A DNA stretch of 64,000 nucleotides from Pseudoselenomonas ruminantium (GCF_900104055.1 NZ_FNJQ01000011.1:1-64000), one strand, 5' to 3'; positions 35,392-43,296 are shown, counted from the stretch's first letter. Notes: generated from the letters alone by a model not told the origin. A program made the numbers and translations.

Positions 35392-36408
35392 TCAATGCAG
35401 GGACAGCTTCAATTCACTGTTACTGATTGCCAATATATAGATATTTAGTCCTACTTCTTTTAACATTCTCGCCAACACATGCGGCTTCTGCACGGATTCC
35501 ACATCGATGATGGCAGTTCCCCCATCCATGCTCCGCAGGATAACCTTCTGCACACCGGCCATATTACCCATCTTCTGCGTCAGTTCCTCCACCTTTTCCA
35601 GGCTGTCGGCCTTTACGGTCAACGTTATGCCCTGATGGATCTTCATGGCCGTTTTCTTGAACTTAGCTTCCAATTCTTTGGCCGCCTGAGCTGCGGCCTC
35701 CTTGCGAGCACGATTCCCTGCCAGTGCGGCACTGTTGTCAATCCCCCGGCCTGTGGTCTGGAAAGTGGCTACGATACTGCCCGTAGCATAATCCACCACA
35801 CGTACGGTAAGTTCTGCGGCTGCGGATTGCAGCGGCGTCGTATTATAACCACCCTGCCCATCCGGAACCTTTATCGCATAGGCATGAACCTCACTGGTGC
35901 CCAGTACCCGGTAATCCACCGGACGACTGTCAGACACCACATGATTGAAGCCCACTACCAGCAACTGTTCGTTCAGCGCCTGTTCCGTCAACAGATCATG
36001 GCTGCTGCCATTTCCCAGCTCTTTATCCAGGATCTCCACATGAATGCGGGGATCATTGAGCAGGGCCACCGTATTCAGGCGGCTGAGCAGCTTGGAATCC
36101 GCACTGGTATCCACATCTACCTGCGCCCGGATATGCCATACCTGCCCTTCCTGCCCGCTGGACATAACTTCCATACCAGTTACAAAGCCCTGCGCCTGCG
36201 CATAGATCTCATCGAGCTGCGTAACATAGTTCTCCACCAGCGTCTTCGAGGCAATATAAGTTCCTGCCACCTGTTCCACAGCCTGCCGGGCTGCGTCCCG
36301 ACGAGCTGCATTCTCATCCACACCATATCCATCCACTGTCACCGTCTGTGCTGCTGCCGTCTGCACCAGCATCAGCCATACAGCCAAAAGGACAAGCAAT
36401 CTTTTCAT
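35392..36408 (-). CDS. FlgT-like secreted protein
   Basis: A 338-residue protein with a signal peptide (LLVLLAVWLMLVQTAAA, cut before QTV). The first mature domain matches the FlgT N-terminal type: GYGVDENAARRDAARQAVEQ, TQLDEIYAQAQGFVTGMEVM and VWHIRAQVDVDT. A second domain resembles the FlgT/CsgG-type fold (NDPRIHVEILDKELGNG, AAAELTVRVVDYATGSIVA), and a C-terminal BON-like or ferredoxin-like part follows (KIHQGITLTVKADSLEKV). FlgT in Vibrio builds a ring around the flagellar base. Here the neighbours are CsgG-like, so an envelope role is likely. The ATG at 36408 follows GAGGAAT; a longer frame to 36522 has no site. Confidence 0.65.
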   Translation of the reverse strand: MKRLLVLLAVWLMLVQTAAAQTVTVDGYGVDENAARRDAARQAVEQVAGTYIASKTLVENYVTQLDEIYAQAQGFVTGMEVMSSGQEGQVWHIRAQVDVDTSADSKLLSRLNTVALLNDPRIHVEILDKELGNGSSHDLLTEQALNEQLLVVGFNHVVSDSRPVDYRVLGTSEVHAYAIKVPDGQGGYNTTPLQSAAAELTVRVVDYATGSIVATFQTTGRGIDNSAALAGNRARKEAAAQAAKELEAKFKKTAMKIHQGITLTVKADSLEKVEELTQKMGNMAGVQKVILRSMDGGTAIIDVESVQKPHVLARMLKEVGLNIYILAISNSELKLSLH

Positions 36409-36463
36409 CAACAATTCCTCCAACATAAGGTATTGATTCTCTGCCCGTCCATCATAGCACAAG

Positions 36464-36850
36464 TCATTTATGCGGGGCAACCGCTTTTCTGCCGGCCAGC
36501 GCTTCTTTTTTTCGCAGCCCATGGCGGGTGCGCCACTCTATCAGCATATGCCGCAGAGCCATCAGGGGATGATGCAGGAGCATCCGCGGCCCGCCATAAC
36601 GCATCATCTCCCGGATCTTTGCCCCTTCCGCCTTGCCATAGCAATGAATAGGACAAACACTGCAAAAACTCTTGATATCCATCCGGGGACATTTCGCCAG
36701 CTTCCCCAACGCATAGTCAGCCATCGCCCGGCATTCCGGACAGAGGTCCTCCCCTGCCGCCCGCAGATGCTTGTGCCCCCGGCAATAAATCCTGATGATT
36801 TCTCCTACCGTCAACAATTCCTCCTGCCGCCGCTTATCCACATCAACCAT
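36464..36850 (-). CDS. ygbA: YgbA-type nitrous oxide-stimulated promoter family protein
   Basis: A 128-residue cytoplasmic protein with conserved cysteines (LCPECRAMADYA and FCSVCPIHCYGKAEGAKIRE), matching the YgbA_NO family. In enterobacteria ygbA responds to nitric oxide through NsrR. Its biochemical role is not known; the Cys pattern suggests metal or cluster binding. hcp, another NO-stress gene, lies 20 kb away in this window. The ATG at 36850 follows GCGGGGGAT, a ribosome site that sits in the arm of a long hairpin. Confidence 0.8.
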   Translation of the reverse strand: MVDVDKRRQEELLTVGEIIRIYCRGHKHLRAAGEDLCPECRAMADYALGKLAKCPRMDIKSFCSVCPIHCYGKAEGAKIREMMRYGGPRMLLHHPLMALRHMLIEWRTRHGLRKKEALAGRKAVAPHK

Positions 36851-36855
36851 TGTCA

Positions 36856-36911
36856 AAATCCCCCGCTTCTCATGATTTTTTCTCCATTCTATCATGAAAA
36901 ACGGGGGATTT
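36856..36911 (-). promoter_or_regulatory. Long hairpin enclosing the ygbA ribosome binding site
   Basis: On the - strand AAATCCCCCG...CGGGGGATTT (36911-36856) encloses a second inverted pair TCATGAT/ATCATGA. The 3' arm contains the ribosome site, six bases before the start codon. It could occlude translation or act as a weak terminator. Confidence 0.5.
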
Positions 36912-36933
36912 CTGCTACAAATGTTACTAACTC

Positions 36934-37018
36934 TGTGGATAAATGTGGATAACTTATCATTTTCGCCACAGGTTATCCACAGAATTCACAGGTTTATACA
37001 CAAGCTATCTGTGGATAA
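36934..37018. other. Cluster of five perfect DnaA boxes
   Basis: TTATNCACA matches occur at 36934-36942 (-), 36944-36952 (-), 36973-36981 (+), 36994-37002 (+) and 37010-37018 (-), five in 85 bases. The orientation is mixed and neighbouring boxes can pair as inverted repeats. No dnaA, dnaN or other replication gene is nearby, and the genes on both sides run in the same direction. This looks like a DnaA-titrating or DnaA-regulated site more than a proven origin. Confidence 0.6.
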
Positions 37019-37060
37019 CCGTGTCAAGTCATAATTTTCCCTTTGCACTGCTTTCTTCCA

Positions 37061-37097
37061 TAAAAAAGCGGCCGCTATTTCCACACAGCGGCCGCTT
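37061..37097 (-). terminator. Terminator of the 37105-37764 gene
   Basis: On the - strand AAGCGGCCGCT...AGCGGCCGCT (37097-37067) is followed by TTTTTTA. It lies 7 bases after the stop. Confidence 0.85.
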
Positions 37098-37104
37098 CAG
37101 AATC

Positions 37105-37764
37105 TCATTCATCCATTTTAGCGGTTTGTTTCACGCCCATCTCTTCATACAACTTGTTGAAGCGATTGGTGATCTCATCATGGGTATCCTTGGTGATCTG
37201 AGGCATGTCATCCTGTCCCATCTCATCCTTCCAAACGATACCAGCCTGTTTGAACCCTTCTTCTACTGCGGCCTGCATCTGCTGCAGTTTTTCCGGATCG
37301 CCGCCGGCAATGGCCGTTGCCATGTCCATGATGCGGGATGCAACGCTATCCACAGAATAAGCGCCGCCTTCGCCAATGGCCTCCGCTGCTTCTTCCGGCG
37401 TGGTCCCTACTGGCGGCAAGGCAAATTTGTCCGTGCCGAACAGGATACCGTCAAAGTTCAGCTTGCCGATACCTTCATCAAGATACCCTTGCAGCTTGGC
37501 ATTCTGCTCGGTAAGCGTCTTGATCATCAACTGATAGCTCTTGTTAATGCCATCCTGCAATGCATCGACCTGCTCACTGGTGAGTTTGTCCAATGCCGTG
37601 GAAGCTTTCTTGGCTTCAGCAGAGATATCCACCGAAAAAGCCTCGTTAGTAGTAGTTGTGGTTTCCTTCGTCGCTTCATTCGTGGTAGTGGTGGTGCTCT
37701 TCGTATAGCTGGCCTTCACCGCTGCAGTCTGTTGCGACAAAGAAGAAATCGTATTGACATCCAT
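37105..37764 (-). CDS. Hypothetical protein with Thr-rich N-terminus
   Basis: A 219-residue soluble protein. Residues about 20-42 hold two copies of a Thr/Glu-rich stretch (STTTTTNEATKE and TTTTTNEAF). The rest is mostly helical (AEAKKASTALDKLTSEQ, DGINKSYQLMIKTLTEQNAK) and ends acidic (EEMGVKQTAKMDE). There is no signal peptide, membrane segment or cysteine. The family is not recognised. The ATG at 37764 lies 9 bases after AGGAGG; the one at 37770 lies only 3 bases after it. The gene is monocistronic, with a GCGGCCGC hairpin terminator. Confidence 0.7.
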   Translation of the reverse strand: MDVNTISSLSQQTAAVKASYTKSTTTTTNEATKETTTTTNEAFSVDISAEAKKASTALDKLTSEQVDALQDGINKSYQLMIKTLTEQNAKLQGYLDEGIGKLNFDGILFGTDKFALPPVGTTPEEAAEAIGEGGAYSVDSVASRIMDMATAIAGGDPEKLQQMQAAVEEGFKQAGIVWKDEMGQDDMPQITKDTHDEITNRFNKLYEEMGVKQTAKMDE

Positions 37765-37901
37765 GTTCATCTTCCTCCTTTATCCATGAACCAAAAATGC
37801 AGATAAGGTTCCTATTTACATTATCGGTGAAAACCACGGAAAAAGCAAGCATTATTTAAAGATTTGCGCGACTTTTTTCATTTGTTCAACCATATTCTTT
37901 T

Positions 37902-39077
37902 TTACAGCGTATGCCGTACGATCCGCAAGGCCTGACAGGCCACATAAAGCCGGCATAATAGATCCGCCCGGTTAAGGCTCACCCCCATCACCGTTTCCAC
38001 TTTCTTCAGCCGGTTGCGCATGGTGTTGGCATGGATAAACAGTTTTTCCGCCGCCTGGCTCAGGGACTCACCTTCCTGAAAGTAAATCTCCAGCGTATGC
38101 AAAAGCTCTGTGCCGTTCTGGCTGTCATACGCCATCAGCGTCCCCAGGGTTTCCTGCGCAAAGTCATCCAATTCCTCCGTACGGATATGGGATAAGAGCT
38201 TCAAGACACCCAAATCTTCATAGCAGGTGATGCCATTTTCCGGCTGGCGGAAACGCCCCAGGCTGAGGGCCTGCCGGGCCTCCTGAAAGCTGCGGCAGAT
38301 TTCCGCCACCGAATAATGCAGCCGGCCAATGCCCACAGAAAATGGCGGGATTGCAGGAAATGCCTGCTTGATCTGTGCCATAGCACCAGTCATGATCTCT
38401 GCCAGCTCACTCTGGCTGCGAGGCGGCGTACGGGATTCCTCAAAGAGAATGACCAACTGCATCCGCAGGAGCATCAGGATTGGCTGGACAAACCGGGCCG
38501 AAAGCACCCGTGTCCATTCCTTGTCCAGTTCGGCCAGCAGAATTTCCTGCTTATCCCCCTGCAATGGCCGGTCAAACTCCACGACCACCACATGATGCGG
38601 CCTGTCCAGGCGCATATTCCAGTTTTTCCCCATCTCGATGACTTCATCTGAGGAAGCAAAATTATGATAAAGGACATCATAGAGGAACTGCTCCCGATGC
38701 CTGCGCACCATGGCATTGATCTCCCCCTCATGCCAAAGCAGGAAGGTCAGCTGCAAGCTCAGCTCCAGAAACAGACAGTACGCATTTTCCGTCATATCCG
38801 CCTGCGGGCAGTCTGCCGCCAGCCAACCCCAAAGCTGCTTATTCTGCACCAGCGGCCGCACCGTAAGCCCCGTAAATGGCGCAAAATCCTGCTGCTGCAA
38901 AGCCTGCCGCTTGCGCCGCAGCAGGGACAGGCTCTCCTCACGAACCCCGGGAGTTGCTCCCCGCAAGTCCCCCAACCTGTCCAGCAGCACCATTTCCAGC
39001 CCTGTATAGCCATGAACTACCCTCAGCTTGCCTGCAATATCTTCTGCCTGCCAAAGTTCTTCCTTATCTTTTTCCAT
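37902..39077 (-). CDS. PucR/CdaR-family transcriptional regulator
   Basis: A 391-residue DNA-binding regulator. The N-terminal 150 residues resemble a sensory domain of the PucR/CdaR group. A GGDEF-like fold follows (VVVVEFDRPLQGDKQ, PFSVGIGRLHYSVAEICRSF, EARQALSLGR), and the C-terminal HTH is clear (LSQAAEKLFIHANTMRNRLK, about residues 335-360). Members respond to purines, sugar diacids or related metabolites; the ligand here is unknown. Its start overlaps the end of the upstream iron-sulfur protein gene by 14 bases, so the two are co-translated. Confidence 0.88.
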   Translation of the reverse strand: MEKDKEELWQAEDIAGKLRVVHGYTGLEMVLLDRLGDLRGATPGVREESLSLLRRKRQALQQQDFAPFTGLTVRPLVQNKQLWGWLAADCPQADMTENAYCLFLELSLQLTFLLWHEGEINAMVRRHREQFLYDVLYHNFASSDEVIEMGKNWNMRLDRPHHVVVVEFDRPLQGDKQEILLAELDKEWTRVLSARFVQPILMLLRMQLVILFEESRTPPRSQSELAEIMTGAMAQIKQAFPAIPPFSVGIGRLHYSVAEICRSFQEARQALSLGRFRQPENGITCYEDLGVLKLLSHIRTEELDDFAQETLGTLMAYDSQNGTELLHTLEIYFQEGESLSQAAEKLFIHANTMRNRLKKVETVMGVSLNRADLLCRLYVACQALRIVRHTL

Positions 39078-39618
39078 CTCGATCCTCCCGCCAAAAACAA
39101 AGCGGCTGCCGGGCCTTGATAAACTTCAAGGACGGCTGCGTATAACGCACCAGCGGATAATCCTGCCACCCGATGCCCTCTCCTTCGATATTGCAAAGGC
39201 GCAGTGCCTCCACGGGACAAGCCTCCACGCATTGCGGCTGCCTGCCCGCTGCCAATCGCTCCTGACACATATCACACTTAGCTGCCTTCCCCGTATGCGG
39301 GAGAAGCCGCGGCGCATGGAACGGACAGGCACCGACACAGCGCCCGCAGCCGATACACTTGGCACTGTTATGCAGAACGATGCCATCACGGCGCTTTTCA
39401 TAACAGCCCATAGGACACACCCGCATACACTCCGGCGAAGTACAATGATTGCAGGACATGGATAAAAAACCCTGTTCCCGCCGGTCACCATCCCACTCAT
39501 CCACATGACGGAACGCCCGCGGCAAATCCGGATGCTTATGCTGGCAGGCCTTCTCACAAGCCCGGCAGCCCACACACCGGGACAAGTCAACCTGAAACCC
39601 CAGCTGCTGCGGCTCCAT
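39064..39618 (-). CDS. DmsB/NrfC-type 4Fe-4S ferredoxin subunit
   Basis: Electron-transfer subunit of the molybdopterin oxidoreductase type, 184 residues. Four Cys motifs bind up to four 4Fe-4S clusters: CVGCRACEKACQ (about 15-26), CNHCTSPECMRVCP (about 56-69), CIGCGRCVGACP (about 88-99) and CDMCQERL...CVEACP (about 115-136). No catalytic or membrane-anchor subunit lies beside it; the only molybdopterin enzyme in the window is 22 kb away. It is followed, with a 14-base overlap, by a PucR-type regulator. It may serve another enzyme or act as a redox input. Confidence 0.88.
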   Translation of the reverse strand: MEPQQLGFQVDLSRCVGCRACEKACQHKHPDLPRAFRHVDEWDGDRREQGFLSMSCNHCTSPECMRVCPMGCYEKRRDGIVLHNSAKCIGCGRCVGACPFHAPRLLPHTGKAAKCDMCQERLAAGRQPQCVEACPVEALRLCNIEGEGIGWQDYPLVRYTQPSLKFIKARQPLCFWREDRDGKR

Positions 39619-39782
39619 AAAAAAATCCCCCTTTGCGCACCTACTTTACTATATGATACCACAAGGAAGAATTTTTTCACCTGCTAATTTTAGCGGATAA
39701 CAAAGGATTTCCCCCATCCCCCTTCCATTCTATGATTAATAGCTACAAGAGCCCCAGCATGCTATAATATGGTCTGCCAAAA

Positions 39783-39818
39783 TACAAAAAAGGGTTCCAG
39801 CTAAACGCTGAAACCCTT
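39783..39818 (-). terminator. Terminator of the tRNA operon
   Basis: On the - strand AAGGGTTTCAGC...GGAACCCTT (39818-39790) is followed by TTTTTGTATTTTGG, 8 bases after the tRNA-Arg CCA. Confidence 0.8.
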
Positions 39819-39826
39819 GAATTTAC

Positions 39827-39903
<77 letters not shown>

Positions 39904-39912
39904 GATTTGAGA

Positions 39913-39989
39913 TGGTCGGGATGACAGGATTCGAACCTGCGACATCCTGCTCCCAAAGCAGGCGCGCTACCAAACTGCGCTACATCCCG
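39913..39989 (-). tRNA. tRNA-Pro (anticodon TGG)
   Basis: 77 bases with encoded CCA. The acceptor stem CGGGATG pairs with CATCCCG, the discriminator is A, the D-arm is GCGCAGTTTGGTAGCGC, the T-loop is TTCGAAT, and the anticodon loop TTTGGGA reads TGG. Confidence 0.95.
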
Positions 39990-40003
39990 CAAATCACTTG
40001 TCT

Positions 40004-40032
40004 ATTATAGCGAAAAAACATATCCCTGTCAA
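40004..40032 (-). promoter_or_regulatory. Consensus sigma-A promoter of the tRNA pair
   Basis: On the - strand a perfect TTGACA (40032-40027), a 17-base spacer and a perfect TATAAT (40009-40004), 14 bases before the tRNA-Pro 5' end. Confidence 0.9.
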
Positions 40033-40043
40033 ATAATTTTTCT

Positions 40044-40823
40044 TTAACGCAGACAATTCACCATGCGCTGCTGACAGAAGGTCACGGGCATCAGGCCAAT
40101 GCTTTCCGCAAAATCGCAGGCCAGCTGCATATGTGCTCCGATGGCATCAGCACCATGGGCATCGGAACCGAGGGTGACAAAGTGACCGCCCATTTCCTTG
40201 TAGCGGCGATAGACAGGCTCCAGCTTTTCCAGTGCTTCCCTATCTCCCAGACGGCGGGTGTTTAACTCCATGACCGTATCCGTCACGATGGCTGTCCTGA
40301 GTACCGCATCGATTTCATCGGCGAAATCCTCATAAACGATATCCGGATCTTCATAGGGCGCATAGCGGCAGATATAGTCGATATGTCCCAGAGTATTAGC
40401 AAAGCTATGGGCTTTGAGATTCTCCGCCATCTGTACGAAGTAGCGGTGATAAGCTTCCTGTTTGTCCTTGCCTTCATAATAATCCGGATAGTAGATATCG
40501 ATATCGTCCACCAGATGCTGAGAGCAGATGATCATATCGAAGGGCACCCGCCGGGAAAATTCCTCGCTGAAATCACGGGTGCTGGCGCGCATGCCGATTT
40601 CCACGCCCAAGCGCAGGTTATCCCCCCGCAGGCGGCTGTAAGCCTGCCAATAGGCATGGGGTGCAAAGGAGAAGGCCTTGCCATCCTTGGCCGTGAAATT
40701 GGCATCCAGATGTTCGGTGAAAACCAGGCCGATTCCCTGTTTCTCTGCCACGGCCAGAGCCTCTGCCGCCTTCATTTCCGAGTCGGCCGAAAACTCCGTA
40801 TGAATATGACTGTCAAATAACAT
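40044..40823 (-). CDS. PHP-domain phosphatase (HisJ/HisK-type histidinol-phosphatase)
   Basis: Metal-dependent phosphoesterase of the PHP fold, 259 residues. It has the metal-binding motifs DSHIHTEFSADS (residues 4-15), FTEHLD (about 35-40), ICSQHLVDD, ANTLGHIDYICRYAP and TLGSDAHGADAIG. Members of this length hydrolyse histidinol phosphate in histidine synthesis. No other his gene is near, so a related monophosphate is possible. It is downstream of, and probably co-transcribed with, the TSCPD gene. Confidence 0.85.
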   Translation of the reverse strand: MLFDSHIHTEFSADSEMKAAEALAVAEKQGIGLVFTEHLDANFTAKDGKAFSFAPHAYWQAYSRLRGDNLRLGVEIGMRASTRDFSEEFSRRVPFDMIICSQHLVDDIDIYYPDYYEGKDKQEAYHRYFVQMAENLKAHSFANTLGHIDYICRYAPYEDPDIVYEDFADEIDAVLRTAIVTDTVMELNTRRLGDREALEKLEPVYRRYKEMGGHFVTLGSDAHGADAIGAHMQLACDFAESIGLMPVTFCQQRMVNCLR

Positions 40824-40857
40824 AGATTCACTCTTTCCAAATCACTCAGGGATAAAC

Positions 40858-41121
40858 TCAGCCAGCCTGCTGCGCCTCGTAAGCTTCCCGCAGGGCAATG
40901 GCCAGCTGATCCGGGCAGGACGTAGGACGCGGGCCGCAGGTATTGCCTGCGAAACGTTCAATCACATGGTCAATATCCATGCCCACGACGAGTTTGGCAA
41001 TGCCGGACAGATTGCCGGCACAACCGCCTTCGAACTTCACGGACTTGATAATCTTGCCATCCAGCTCCACTGTGATTTTCCGGCTGCAGGTTCCCTGGGT
41101 TTTGTATTCGTATATGCTCAT
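40858..41121 (-). CDS. TSCPD domain protein (TIGR03905 type)
   Basis: An 87-residue protein with the TSCPD signature (GNTCGPRPTSCPDQLAIAL, residues about 58-76) and a GGCAGNLSGIAKLV stretch. Four cysteines could bind a metal. The domain also occurs at the C-terminus of some class II ribonucleotide reductases; stand-alone copies are of unknown function. It lies between the small secreted protein and the PHP phosphatase on the same strand. Confidence 0.85.
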   Translation of the reverse strand: MSIYEYKTQGTCSRKITVELDGKIIKSVKFEGGCAGNLSGIAKLVVGMDIDHVIERFAGNTCGPRPTSCPDQLAIALREAYEAQQAG

Positions 41122-41142
41122 TATGCTCTCCTGAATCTTATT

Positions 41143-41601
41143 TTATTTCTTGGGTGCAGGCTTTGCCTTATCCTGTGGTTTCTGAGGGGCCTGCTGTTTC
41201 TGCTTGATTGGCTGCAGGGCAAAGTTCAGCATATTGCCCTTCTGGTCAAAGATGAATACGCAGCGCACAATCGGTTCTTTTTCAAAGGACATGAGGTACA
41301 TCATCTGGCATTGGTCAAGGACTGTCCAGCTGACAAAGCGTGCTCCCTTGAATTTGCCCAGATTCTTGGCCATCTCCTTGCTCACGTCCGTAATCTTTTT
41401 CGCCGTGATTTCCTTCTGTGCTTCGCTGCTCATCAGCTTCAGGGCATCGGTCGGTTTGTTTTTCACCAGCATGACATCCGTCCAGGCTGCCACTTTGGCC
41501 TGCTGGGCCGACATCATCTCGGCCTCTGGCGTAGCGGCCATCGCCATCGCGGAAAAACTCATCATCGCACCTAAGACCAGTGCCACAACTTTCTTCTTCA
41601 T
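41143..41601 (-). CDS. Small secreted protein of unknown function
   Basis: A 152-residue protein with a signal peptide (KKKVVALVLGAMMSFSAMAM, cut near AMA-ATP). The mature part has a pattern like DUF3887-type domains (WTDVMLVKNKPTDALKLMSS, GKFKGARFVSWTVLD, VRCVFIFDQKGNMLNFAL) and a Lys/Pro/Gln-rich tail. The ATG at 41601 follows GAGGTGATGACG; two earlier in-frame starts are possible. It is 19 bases after the neighbouring 269-residue membrane protein gene. I do not assign a function. Confidence 0.7.
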   Translation of the reverse strand: MKKKVVALVLGAMMSFSAMAMAATPEAEMMSAQQAKVAAWTDVMLVKNKPTDALKLMSSEAQKEITAKKITDVSKEMAKNLGKFKGARFVSWTVLDQCQMMYLMSFEKEPIVRCVFIFDQKGNMLNFALQPIKQKQQAPQKPQDKAKPAPKK

Positions 41602-41620
41602 CGTCATCACCTCATCAAGA

Positions 41621-42430
41621 TTACAGGACGACGTCTATTACCACGCCATCCTTCGTATAAACATAAATGCTCTTGCCGTTATGGTTGAATACGTACTGCT
41701 TGAGATTCTGGCCTTCGCCCTGGGTGACATTCACCCGGACGGGTTCCCCCATAGCGGCTGTTATATTATCTTCGCTGTCACCGGGGTGAATTCCTCCATA
41801 TTTTCCCTGACTTAATTTTTCCGCATGCTTCTTGGCGTTTTCCTTGTCCAGTTTCGCCTCTTTGGCCGCTTCCTCATTCATGGAGATGATCAGGCGCTGG
41901 AACGGCACGATCTTGTCGGCCAATTTGCCCTTATACCCCTGCGGCATGTCCTGGACGATGGACAAGAGCTTGCGGTCCCCCGCCACATCCTTGTTGGTCA
42001 TATGCCCCCGATAGGTGGCCACCTGGTTCATGGCTTCAGCATAGGCCAAAAGTACCGGCGCGTCCGGACAGGCCCCGTCCAGAGAAGCCACGACCTGTTC
42101 ATCGTCAAAGTCCCGCAGCAGCTTCACCGCCTCTTCCGTCTTTTCCCGGTCCGGATGGGCAAAATTCAGCTGATTGAGGATATTCACGGCCTGTTCATAG
42201 CGGCGCGTCATGTTCTCTTTCTGATCCCGGTCAAAATTGGAAACCGTGCTCTCCTTCGCGCGGCCGTCCATTTCCTGATAGCCCCGGATGCCGCCGATCG
42301 CCCCCACGGCCACCGCCAGGCAGACAAACAATATGGTCATCTTTATTCTCCGGTGCCGGAAGCTGCTGAAAGCCAACAGCAATAACAGCACAGGACAGAC
42401 TAACAACAAACAGAGTGAGTATACTGACAT
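41621..42430 (-). CDS. Membrane-anchored protein of unknown function
   Basis: A 269-residue protein with two N-terminal transmembrane segments (about 3-21 and 30-48) and an outside domain. The middle is helical with DREKTEEAVKLLRDFDDEQV. The C-terminal 55 residues resemble a small SmpA/OmlA-like module (GGIHPGDSEDNITAAMGEPV, LKQYVFNHNGKSIYVYTKDG). The family is not recognised as a whole. It sits in a run of small genes of unknown function between the TSCPD gene and a zinc-ribbon gene, but a terminator separates it from the latter. Confidence 0.7.
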   Translation of the reverse strand: MSVYSLCLLLVCPVLLLLLAFSSFRHRRIKMTILFVCLAVAVGAIGGIRGYQEMDGRAKESTVSNFDRDQKENMTRRYEQAVNILNQLNFAHPDREKTEEAVKLLRDFDDEQVVASLDGACPDAPVLLAYAEAMNQVATYRGHMTNKDVAGDRKLLSIVQDMPQGYKGKLADKIVPFQRLIISMNEEAAKEAKLDKENAKKHAEKLSQGKYGGIHPGDSEDNITAAMGEPVRVNVTQGEGQNLKQYVFNHNGKSIYVYTKDGVVIDVVL

Positions 42431-42475
42431 GAAATTCCCCCTAAATATCTTGCAATAACTTCCTTATAAATTATA

Positions 42476-42503
42476 ACAAAGCCTTCCCCTGGGGGGAAGG
42501 CTT
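42476..42503 (-). terminator. Terminator of the zinc-ribbon gene
   Basis: On the - strand AAAGCCTTCCC...GGAAGGCTTT (42503-42479) is followed by GTTATAATTT. The hairpin is strong but the T tract is short. It lies 3 bases after the stop. Confidence 0.65.
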
Positions 42504-42506
42504 TAT

Positions 42507-43151
42507 TTATCCTTGTACCTTATATTCCCGGAAAGAGGTGATGGTCCCGTTGGTGATGCCGACGATCAGCTCCCTGATGATCTGCGGATCGGAATAATCC
42601 AGCGGCAGGAAGCAATGGTCAGCCAGATTATAATAGCTGCGCACTTCATTCTCCACCCCGCGGATATCGGCCTCCAGCTGAGCCTTGCGCCGCTCATAGG
42701 CCTTGCCGGCCTGGATATAGCCGATGCTCGTCACTCCGAGCCACACCGCAAAGAAAAAGGTCCAGGGCACGGACGGGAAAAAGCCCGTGAGGATCAGGTA
42801 GAAGAACAACGTCGCCAGACAGCCGCCCAACGTATAATTGGCCAGCCTCGGCTCATCGTTCTGGGATTGCATCAGCCAGAGATCGCCCAAGGTGGCATAT
42901 TTCCCCCGGATATGCGAAAAATATCCCTGCAGGCGGTTCAGCTCTCCAATCAGCCGTTCCTTATCGCCCGGCACTTCCGCCAGCTCATGCAGCCCGACCA
43001 GCGTCGGTATATTTGCCCGGATGTCTTCCGCCGTGCTGTCTCCAGCAAAGGTGTTCAGCAGGTCATCACTGCTGAGCTCTGCCGGCTCACCGCAAAAGGT
43101 ACAAACCTTCGCTCCCGTTTCGACTATACAGCCGCATTTCTTACAAATCAT
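42507..43151 (-). CDS. Zinc-ribbon membrane protein of unknown function
   Basis: A 214-residue protein that starts with a zinc ribbon (MICKKCGCIVETGAKVCTFCG, paired CxxC at 3-6 and 17-20). A soluble helix follows, then two transmembrane segments around 100-140 (CLATLFFYLILTGFFP, WTFFFAVWLGVTSIG) and a charged C-terminal coil (RRKAQLEADIRGVENEVRSY). I do not recognise a family beyond the zinc ribbon. The ATG at 43151 follows AGGAGG; the frame extends upstream without a site. Confidence 0.75.
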   Translation of the reverse strand: MICKKCGCIVETGAKVCTFCGEPAELSSDDLLNTFAGDSTAEDIRANIPTLVGLHELAEVPGDKERLIGELNRLQGYFSHIRGKYATLGDLWLMQSQNDEPRLANYTLGGCLATLFFYLILTGFFPSVPWTFFFAVWLGVTSIGYIQAGKAYERRKAQLEADIRGVENEVRSYYNLADHCFLPLDYSDPQIIRELIVGITNGTITSFREYKVQG

Positions 43152-43263
43152 TGTTCTTCCTCCTTTCTCACCACATATCAATCCTTTTGATATATATCGG
43201 CGAATTTAACCAATGATTCAGCGTTCAGATAAAATTTTTTTGATACTAGTATTCATTCGTGAC

Positions 43264-43296
43264 AAAAAGAAAAATCCCTGCCGCAACAGAGATTTT
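43264..43296 (-). terminator. Terminator of the MATE gene
   Basis: On the - strand AAATCTCTG-TTGCGG-CAGGGATTT (43295-43272) is followed by TTCTTTTTG. It lies about 60 bases after the MATE stop. Confidence 0.7.

Noticed and set aside
36934-37018. Calling this the chromosomal origin oriC
   Set aside because: No dnaA/dnaN/rpmH neighbourhood, no obvious AT-rich unwinding stretch beside it, and gene direction does not change across it. Kept only as a DnaA-box cluster.
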